Assembly (NCBI GenBank): GCA_900321665.1
Contig: ONWY01000021.1
Coordinates: 1-10,592, forward strand
Origin: an uncultured Eubacteriales bacterium
Lineage (GTDB): Bacteria > Bacillota > Clostridia > Oscillospirales > Acutalibacteraceae
Reading direction: 5' to 3'
Length of the DNA: 10,592 bases
In this document: positions 1-6,800 of the stretch, piece by piece
How positions within the stretch are numbered: position 1 is the first letter of the stretch
How the letters are laid out: each line of letters starts with the position of its first letter
Position numbers and translations under genes: made by a program
Notes under the pieces: model-generated
The model's input: the letters and a program-made list of their open reading frames with translations, nothing else
Database searches by the model: none
Told to the model about the DNA's origin: nothing

Positions 1-453
1 GTCGGTGAGCCGATGGACAAGGAGGAAATGATTGAGATGATTTTTAAAAATGATGTTGCCGAGTATTTTGATTTGCGCGCAGCCGTTATGGAGCTGGTGG
101 AAAACGGCAATATCAGCGAGGATGCCGCAGGGCTGTTGAGCATCACCGAAAGCGGCAAGGAAGCAGCGCAGCAATTAGAAAGCACGCTCCCCTTCTCCGC
201 TCGCGAAAAGGTGGTGAGAGAGGGGTTAAAAATCACCACCCTTTCCAAGCGCAGAAAAGCCAATAAAGCGGAAATTGAAAAGTGCAAAGACGGCATCTAT
301 GTCGTTTGCGAGCTGCTCGACGATACGAGTGCGATACTTTCCTTTCGCCTGCTTGTGGCAGATGAATTTCAAGCAAATGTGATAAAAGAAGCTTTTTTGG
401 ATGACCCTGCCGCGGTCTACAAAAAGTTTTTAGGCTCTTTAATAGATATCTGA
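1..453 (+). CDS. DUF4364 family protein (5'-truncated by the window edge)
   Basis: The reading frame is open from base 1, with Val-Gly-Glu-Pro before the first visible Met at 13. There is no ribosome binding site in front of that Met, so the true start is probably upstream and only about 150 C-terminal residues are seen. The segment VGEPMDKEEMIEMIF followed by YFDLRAAVMELVENGNI matches my memory of DUF4364 proteins of Clostridia, which begin with a winged-helix-like DNA-binding region. The LSITESGKEAAQQL stretch would be the end of that fold (wing and following helix), and the rest an alpha/beta C-terminal half. The family is uncharacterised and a regulatory role is inferred from the fold only. 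The gene ends in TGA, 3 bases before a large inverted repeat, and converges on asnB. Confidence 0.75.
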   Translation, partial: VGEPMDKEEMIEMIFKNDVAEYFDLRAAVMELVENGNISEDAAGLLSITESGKEAAQQLESTLPFSAREKVVREGLKITTLSKRRKANKAEIEKCKDGIYVVCELLDDTSAILSFRLLVADEFQANVIKEAFLDDPAAVYKKFLGSLIDI

Positions 454-456
454 AAA

Positions 457-556
457 AAATAGTAAACAAAGCACCGATTGGCGCACCCTTGATACGGAGA
501 GTATCGATACTCTCCGTAATGAGGTCCCCAATCGGTGTTTTATTTTTATACTATTT
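457..556. terminator. Two-tier inverted repeat, probable bidirectional terminator
   Basis: It sits between the convergent DUF4364 and asnB genes. The outer stem is 472-481 (CACCGATTGG) with 528-537 (CCAATCGGTG), 10 perfect pairs. Inside lies a perfect 26-base palindrome, 493-505 with 506-518, centred on ATCGAT. Beyond the outer stem the ends are again complementary (AAATAGTA at 457-464, TACTATTT at 549-556). On the plus strand the outer stem is followed by TTTTATTTTTA, a good U tract. On the minus strand the RNA would continue into a weaker T-rich stretch. The right end overlaps the last codons and stop of asnB. Termination is inferred; the inverted repeats are directly visible. Confidence 0.75.
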
Positions 557-2378
557 CAATATGATATTCGCGCAGCCACGCATCCATTTGCAAAAAATAG
601 GCAATCGTTTGCGGTGTGGTCATCAGTTGCCCGTACCAAGGCGTTGCGCTGTCGGTCGTTAAAAGGGATTGCAGGGCGCGCTTATCGACAAAAGCAAAGA
701 GCGGTGAAGTATTTTGCTCTAAAATGCGGCTCAGTCGCTCGCGCACGGCGGCAAGGTAGGTCGGATTATGTGTTTTCGGATAAGGGCTCTTTTTGCGCCA
801 CAAAACCTGCTCGGGCAAGTAGCCCTCCATCGCTTTTCGCAGCAGTCCCTTTTCATACCCCTGATAATCCTTCATGCTCCACGGTACATTGTATAAATAC
901 TCAACAATCCTGTAATCGCAAAACGGCACGCGTACCTCTAAGCCGGAGTACATACTCATTCTGTCTTTTCTATCAAGCAGTGTTTGCATAAACCAATCAA
1001 GATTGAGCTTCATCATCTCGCGCATGCGATACTCCACGGCGTTTTCTCCCTGCAGGTGCTCCACCTGCTTGAGTGTGGCTTCATACTTACCGCTGACATA
1101 AGCCGAGGCATCAATTTTAGCTTGGTACTCTTTTGTTAAAAAGCTGTAGCGGTAATCGGTTGTCTGCGCCCAGGGAAAGCCGTACCTGTCTCGAATATCT
1201 TTATCACGATACCACGGGTAGCCGCCGAAGATTTCATCGGCACACTCACCCGAAAGCACCACGGTTGCCCCCTCCTTTGCCGCCTTGCACAACAGCAGCA
1301 TCGATGCATCCACATCAGCCATGCCAGGCAAATCTCTTGCGCGCATGGCATCAAACAGCGCTTGGGTGAGCACATCGGTATCAAGCATAACGGTGTGATG
1401 GTTTCCTTTTAAGTAATCCTTCATCAGCTCGATATAGGAAGCATCCGCATTCGGTTGAAATTTGCTCGCTTTAAAGTTTTTATCGTTGTCTTTATAATCT
1501 ACCGAATAGGTTGTAAGGGTTTCTCCCTGCTCGCTCAGATATTCATTTGCCACGGAAGAAATTAAGCTTGAATCCAAGCCGCCGGAAAGGAAGGTGGCAA
1601 GCGGCACATCGCTGATTAATTGCCTGCGAATCGAATCGCGCACCAGATAGCGCGTATGCTCTATGGTTTCGGCTAAGCTGTCGCGGTGTTCTCGCGGCTG
1701 CAAAAGCCAATATTTTTTGCTGCGCAAGCCGTGCTCATCAAATACGGCGGCGCTTGCCGGCGGCAATTCAAAAATGTTTTTAAAAATACCGTTTCCCTGT
1801 GTTCTGCCGGGACCGATGAGCATGATTTCCGCAATCGACTCTGTCGTGATTTGCGGCGGAAATTGCGGGTGGCACAGCAGCGCCTTCATTTCGCTTGCAA
1901 ACACGATACCGCCATCGCACAAGCCGTAAAAGAGCGGTTTTACACCGATTCTGTCTCTTGCCAAAAACAGCTCCTTTTTGTTCTCGTTCCAAATGGCAAA
2001 GGCAAAAATGCCATTGAGCTTTTCAACACACCTCTCACCGAAGCATATAAACGCTTTTAATATGACTTCAGTGTCGGACCGGGTATAAAACTCAAAGCCG
2101 TTTTCCTTTAACTCCTCGCGCACCTCGTGCGTGTTATAAATCTCGCCATTGTAGCAAATGACATAGCGGCAATTATCATAAAACACCTTCATCGGCTGCT
2201 TACCCCTTTCGGGGTCGATAACACTGAGCCGATTGTGCATCAGGCACACATCGCGCTTTAAGTAAATACCGCTGTCATCGGGACCGCGGTGGGTCAAGCT
2301 GCTCTGCATGCGCTCGTAAAGCTCCATTCTTTGCTTTAAATCGTACTTAAAAGATACCTCTCCGGCAATACTGCACAT
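546..2378 (-). CDS. asnB: Asparagine synthase (glutamine-hydrolysing), AsnB type
   Basis: A cytosolic enzyme that makes asparagine from aspartate, ATP and glutamine-derived ammonia. The start is the ATG at 2378, because the class II amidotransferase needs Cys at position 2 (MCSIAGEV). A longer frame from a TTG at 2405 would bury that Cys. The ribosome binding site GGAAGGAG (2387-2394) lies 8 bases upstream. The N-terminal glutaminase domain (about 1-210) shows THRGPDDSG at 29-37, R50 in HNRLSVID, YNGEIYN at 76-82 and RSDTEV at 100-105. The C-terminal synthetase domain has the pyrophosphate loop SGGLDSS at 265-271, SGECADEIFGG at 376-386, and the RMSMYSGLEVRVPF stretch. Its 610 residues fit the longer Bacillus AsnB-like forms. 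All key residues are present. It is the second gene after nagA, 56 bases apart, with a hairpin between them. A related amidotransferase acting on a glycan or peptide substrate cannot be fully excluded. Confidence 0.93.
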   Translation of the reverse strand: MCSIAGEVSFKYDLKQRMELYERMQSSLTHRGPDDSGIYLKRDVCLMHNRLSVIDPERGKQPMKVFYDNCRYVICYNGEIYNTHEVREELKENGFEFYTRSDTEVILKAFICFGERCVEKLNGIFAFAIWNENKKELFLARDRIGVKPLFYGLCDGGIVFASEMKALLCHPQFPPQITTESIAEIMLIGPGRTQGNGIFKNIFELPPASAAVFDEHGLRSKKYWLLQPREHRDSLAETIEHTRYLVRDSIRRQLISDVPLATFLSGGLDSSLISSVANEYLSEQGETLTTYSVDYKDNDKNFKASKFQPNADASYIELMKDYLKGNHHTVMLDTDVLTQALFDAMRARDLPGMADVDASMLLLCKAAKEGATVVLSGECADEIFGGYPWYRDKDIRDRYGFPWAQTTDYRYSFLTKEYQAKIDASAYVSGKYEATLKQVEHLQGENAVEYRMREMMKLNLDWFMQTLLDRKDRMSMYSGLEVRVPFCDYRIVEYLYNVPWSMKDYQGYEKGLLRKAMEGYLPEQVLWRKKSPYPKTHNPTYLAAVRERLSRILEQNTSPLFAFVDKRALQSLLTTDSATPWYGQLMTTPQTIAYFLQMDAWLREYHIEIV

Positions 2379-2425
2379 AAAAAACACTCCTTCCACAAAA
2401 TACAATGTATTCTATGCAAGGAGTG
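2379..2425 (-). promoter_or_regulatory. Intercistronic hairpin overlapping the asnB ribosome binding site (possible attenuator)
   Basis: Read on the minus strand, the nagA stop is followed by CACTCCTT (2418-2425), a short inner stem AATAC/GTATT (2407-2411 with 2399-2403, 3-base loop), then AAGGAGTG (2385-2392), TTTTTT (2379-2384) and the asnB ATG. The outer 8 pairs are perfect. A stem followed by six Us is the form of an intrinsic terminator. Here the 3' arm is also the Shine-Dalgarno sequence, so the same fold would hide the asnB ribosome binding site. The structure is seen; whether it terminates, blocks translation, or does neither is inference. Confidence 0.55.
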
Positions 2426-2434
2426 AATATCGGG

Positions 2435-3580
2435 TTAATGCGCTTGATAAATCGCTTCACCGCCGCGGAAGGTCATCCTGACCTGCAAAGCCTTATCAAG
2501 CAAAACAAAGTCCGCATCATAACCGCAGCGAATGCAGCCTTTATTCAGTTTAAGCAATTTTGCCGGGTTTTCGGTAAACATCGGCAGCGCTTGCTCGAGC
2601 GAGATACCGAGAAACTGTACCATATTGCGCAGTGCCGTATCCATACATAATACACTTCCGGCGCGCGAATGAGTACCCTTGATAAAAGCTTCCCCATTCG
2701 CAACGCTAACCTCATTGATACCGAGCTTGTATTCCCCATCCGGCATACCGGCGGCTTCAATTGAATCGGTAATAGCGATTATTTTTCGGTTGCCCTTGAG
2801 CCGATAAAGTAAGCGCATATTTGCAGGGTGCACATGCTTGCCATCGGCAATGATTTCGTTGTAAACATCACTTTCCAGCACAGCGCCTAAAATATGCGGC
2901 TCGGTGCGGTCAATCGCCTGCATGGCATTAAAGGTATGGGTGGAAGCGACAGCACCGGCTCGGATGGCAGCAAGCGTGTCGGCGTAATCTGCAGCCGAAT
3001 GTCCCACTGCCACCGGAATCGACTTGCTGATTTTCTCTATTAACCCAATAGCGCCGCTGATTTCGGGCGCAATGGTAATGTATTTCACGGCACCGCTTGC
3101 CGCATACTTTTCAAAGAGCGCTTCATCGGCAGGTTTTAGAAACTGCTGCGGCATAGCGCCTTTTTTGGCAGCACTGAGAAACGGTCCCTCCAAGTGAGCA
3201 CCGAGCAGCTTTGCGCCACCGGCATTGCTGATTTGATAGCGCACAATCGTATCTAAAGTGCGCAGTGTGTTTTCCTCGCTATCCGTTAAAACAGAAGCTA
3301 AATACGCGCTAACACCCTTTGAAGCAAAAAATGCCGACAAGCGTTCGAATTCTTCCTGAGTAGCACGGTTTACATCGACCCCGGCGCCGCCGTGGGTGTG
3401 GATATCTATAAACCCCGGTACCAAAAAATTGCCGCCGCAATCGATTTGTACTATCGACTCAAAGCTGCAGCAGGGCGCACGAAAGGCAGTGATAATACCG
3501 TCTTTCACAAAAACATCGGTATCACGAAAGGCACCGTCGGTATAAACCATCGCATTTTTAAACACTATATTTTTGCTCAT
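2435..3580 (-). CDS. nagA: N-acetylglucosamine-6-phosphate deacetylase
   Basis: A cytosolic amidohydrolase-superfamily enzyme that converts GlcNAc-6-phosphate to glucosamine-6-phosphate and acetate, in amino sugar use and cell-wall recycling. The 381 residues match the family's usual length. Metal and active-site motifs are intact: GFIDIHTHGG with H61 and H63, GAHLEGPFL with E131, VGHSA with H194, THTFNAM with H215, a DGKHVHP segment, and TDSIEAAGMPDG with the catalytic Asp at D272. The C-terminal part carries the usual NPAKLL and YDADFVLLD segments. The ATG at 3580 is preceded by TAGGAG four bases away. It is the first gene of a two-gene unit with asnB, driven from a sigma-A-like promoter at 3658-3686. 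No nagB or GlcNAc transporter gene lies in the window. Confidence 0.95.
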   Translation of the reverse strand: MSKNIVFKNAMVYTDGAFRDTDVFVKDGIITAFRAPCCSFESIVQIDCGGNFLVPGFIDIHTHGGAGVDVNRATQEEFERLSAFFASKGVSAYLASVLTDSEENTLRTLDTIVRYQISNAGGAKLLGAHLEGPFLSAAKKGAMPQQFLKPADEALFEKYAASGAVKYITIAPEISGAIGLIEKISKSIPVAVGHSAADYADTLAAIRAGAVASTHTFNAMQAIDRTEPHILGAVLESDVYNEIIADGKHVHPANMRLLYRLKGNRKIIAITDSIEAAGMPDGEYKLGINEVSVANGEAFIKGTHSRAGSVLCMDTALRNMVQFLGISLEQALPMFTENPAKLLKLNKGCIRCGYDADFVLLDKALQVRMTFRGGEAIYQAH

Positions 3581-3657
3581 TTTTCTCCTATTGAATCCGC
3601 AAAACAGCTGATGGATTCCCTATCATTTTTCTCAATCGGAATGGGTTTGATAAACAT

Positions 3658-3686
3658 ATTTTACCGTGTGCGCTTTGGAAAGTCAA
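3658..3686 (-). promoter_or_regulatory. Sigma-A-type promoter for nagA-asnB
   Basis: On the minus strand, TTGACT (3681-3686) is followed by a 17-base spacer and TAAAAT (3658-3663), close to consensus. Transcription would start near 3651, giving a leader of about 70 bases. In the leader, GAATCC (3613-3618) can pair with GGATTC (3593-3598), ending 3 bases before the ribosome binding site. An imperfect inverted repeat (3688-3699 and 3736-3745, AAAGCTT cores) lies upstream of the -35 box and might bind a regulator. Confidence 0.7.
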
Positions 3687-3755
3687 CAAAAGCTTTGCAT
3701 TCAACCGCAGTGCCTTTTCTCGCATCAATTGCATTTGCAAGCTTTCATTTTATGA

Positions 3756-3789
3756 AATAGAAAAATGGCGGAGAGTTGCCTCTCCGCCA
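3756..3789 (-). terminator. Rho-independent terminator of the large exported protein gene
   Basis: A perfect 10-pair stem, 3766-3775 (TGGCGGAGAG) with 3780-3789 (CTCTCCGCCA), has a 4-base loop and is GC-rich. On the minus strand it is followed by TTTTTCTATTTC, a typical U tract. It lies 33 bases after the stop codon of the upstream gene and separates it from the nagA promoter. Confidence 0.9.
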
Positions 3790-3822
3790 AATATGTGGTT
3801 TGTTTTGTTGCTCTACCTTTGA

Positions 3823-6800
3823 TTAAGCAGTCACACCATAAGTGTTGTAGGGTACCCAAGTACCTGCCTGCCACATCTTCAGAAGAACGAGGTCGGTGTT
3901 GTCAACCATACCGTCACTGTTCAAGTCGCATGCCAAGATATCAGCATCGGAAAGTGAATCAATACCAACATTGGAAATGACATTCGGCAATACCTGAGAT
4001 ACAAAGTAAGCTGAACCTCTGCTATCCAATCTGTTAAACAATGCCTTACTGACAGAGGAGCCGCCGACATTACCGGAAACAACGACTGTGTAGGTGTAGG
4101 TGTTGCCGTTAATCGGAACTTCTACGGTGAAACCGCTCTTGATAGTGGTGGTACCGCTACCTGTCTTATCTACACCCTTATTATCATAAATCTTGAATTG
4201 CGGTGTGCCGGTGGTGGAAGCATAGGTGAGCCAATTGCCTTCCTCATCCTTATTGTAACGGCTGGTGTTCTTAGAGAATTCGAAGGAAGTCTTAAGAGCA
4301 TTTACATTGGTGCCGTAAGGTACGATGATGAAGGAGCCTGCATCAATCACTGCAGAGCCTGCTACAACCTTCTTTCCGAAGTCGTAAGCCACTGCGCCCT
4401 TCACAATACCGGAAAGTGAAGATACATAAGGATTATCCTCAAGAGTCTGTACTGCTTCTTGCAGCTGCGGAATAATTTCATTTGCAATCTGCGCATTTGC
4501 AGCAGCAACATCAGCCGGTGTGTAATCCTCAGGAACGAACTCATACGGGTCATTGATTGCCTTATCGGCTAACGCAAGTGCCTTTTGGTAGGTGTTCCAA
4601 GCAGCATCGGTATAATACATATTATCGTTGTACTGCTCTTTATACTGCTCAACAAGAGCAAGCAATTGGGCTACATCAAGCGGTTGGTCAATCAACTGAT
4701 TCAATGCTGCCAAAATCTCGTTTCTTGCATCTGCATAATCAGATACCTTCGGTGCACTTGTGCCGTCAAGACCTGTACCGTCGATAACGGTCTTTGCCTG
4801 GTCAAGAGCTTCCATCAAAGGCTCAATCGAAGTAGGTGTATAACTTCTTGCGGTATAAACATCATTATCGCGCTTCGCACTATAGGTATTATAAATGGTA
4901 TTCAAGTTAGAAAGAGCACCGGATTCGGAAACAGCAGTCTGCGCATCTGCAAAAAGAATGTTTGCTTTTGCCATTTCTTCATTGTATCTGAGCGCTTCCT
5001 GTACCTTAATGGAAGAAGTCTCTTTCTTGTTATAGTAATCTCTCACTGTGGACAAGCTGCTTGCATATCTGGTGTAACCGACAGTAGCATAGTCCCACCT
5101 GGTGAACTTCGGTCTGATGTTGTTTTCAGCGTCACCATCCGCATACTCAACCAATCTCTGCTTTAAGAGCTCGGAATAGTCTGCTGTGGAGGAAGCGATT
5201 AAAGCATCATAAGCACTCTCGAGAGCTTCCGCCTCTGCAGCAAAGGCGCTCTTAAGCGCTGCTGCATTGGTAGCTACTGCACCGGGGTTATTCACCATTG
5301 CAAATGCTGTGTTCAATTCATTCTCAAATGCATTCCAAAGGGCTGTATCGGAGAAGTCACCGGATTGCAGTGCCTGGCCGGCATAACCGGAAACAAGACC
5401 CTCAAGACCGCTGTCATCAAACAGCACCCATTTCACATTAATCGCTGTGTTGGCACTGTAAGAACCGTTTTCATCATTAGTATTCTTGGTCTTCAAGTTG
5501 TAGGTCAAATCATAAGAGCCTGCATAGCTGTCAATATTGACAGATGAAGGAACGGATACGGAGAATGCGTTAAACTGTGTATTTAAGGTAGATTCGGGAG
5601 TACCGGTTGCACTTGCCTTGAATTCAAAGCCGGCATCGGTCAAAGCCTTCGGAAATGTGGAATCGGAAGCGTCACCCGTCCAAGTTGCCGCGGCATCACT
5701 CGTCTTGTAATAAGACACTGCCTTATTAAACATGGAAGGCGTACCGTAAATGACTGACGGAATGGAAACGGTAACGGAGTTTGAGGTTCCGGAAGCCTTA
5801 GCGATATTGCCATAGTAAACCTGCAAGCGAACCTGCTGCTCGGGACCGTAGTTAGTACCAAGCTCGTTAGACATTCTGTAAATAACAAGGAATTCTAAGA
5901 GTCTGTTAGTACCTTTTGTTGTGCCCGAAATCGGGAACTGCATGGAATCATCAGAGTCGATAACGGTTGTGGCCTTAACACCATCCACCTTCACGCTCGG
6001 GTCGGTCAAGCAGGTGATGCTGTCTACCTTCAGCTTATACGGTGTGTACTGTACCTCACCGGAGGAAGTATAATTACCGCCGGTGTGATATCCGCCGTTG
6101 ATACCCTTTGAGGTATTGGTAATCTGGATATTGAAGTTGCCGGGAACCGTTGTAGAGCTCGAAGGAATCATCGGCTCAATGGCAGTGTACAGAGAGTCGG
6201 AGAACTTGTAAGACAAGGTAGCCTTCGCATCGCCTCTGGTCTGTGCAGTTGCAAGACCCATCAGGTTCGCAACAAGCTTCATACCGGGATAAACATGGTA
6301 GTTCAGGTCAAGGTTCTTCATGATGGATTCGAGAATATTACCAAGGTTTTGGTTGGTAATCAAGGCATTCAAGGAAGAAGTCTTGGAGGTCCATGTTTTC
6401 GGGAAGATAACATTGATAATTCTGATTAATTCATAGGAAACAAGGTTCGGGAACAGCGCTGTATTCATTTCGGTATTAGAGCTGTTCGGAATCAATACCT
6501 TCAAAAGGTTACCGACACTTAAATCCTCAACACAATTAAACAGATGGTCCACTAAATCTTTCGATGTGCAGTGAGTGTGAGAAGAGGTCTTGATGCTATC
6601 GGGCAAGAAGCCTTCGGGAATAATACCGGTCACATTGCGCGCGCCATTGGAGCTTGCGCCCTCGTTGTATGCGCCTGTGGTGGTAAGGGAGAGGATGATT
6701 CTGTCGATAGCGGTGTAAACAGTATCACTGCTTGAAATCGTACCGATAGCGCCATAATTCTCGCTGCCTGCCTTGCAAACGACATTAAGCACATATTTTG

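Noticed and set aside
614..2060. Several plus-strand open frames across asnB
   Set aside because: All lie opposite a complete asparagine synthetase with intact motifs; their translations are low-complexity shadows.
3581..3651. glmS-like ribozyme or CcpA site in the nagA leader
   Set aside because: The leader is about 70 bases with only one weak stem, and no catabolite-response consensus could be matched.
4585..5166. 193-residue open frame on the plus strand inside the large exported protein gene
   Set aside because: It is antisense to a well-supported gene, has no ribosome binding site and shows no recognisable family; the Cys/Ile-rich translation is typical of a shadow frame.
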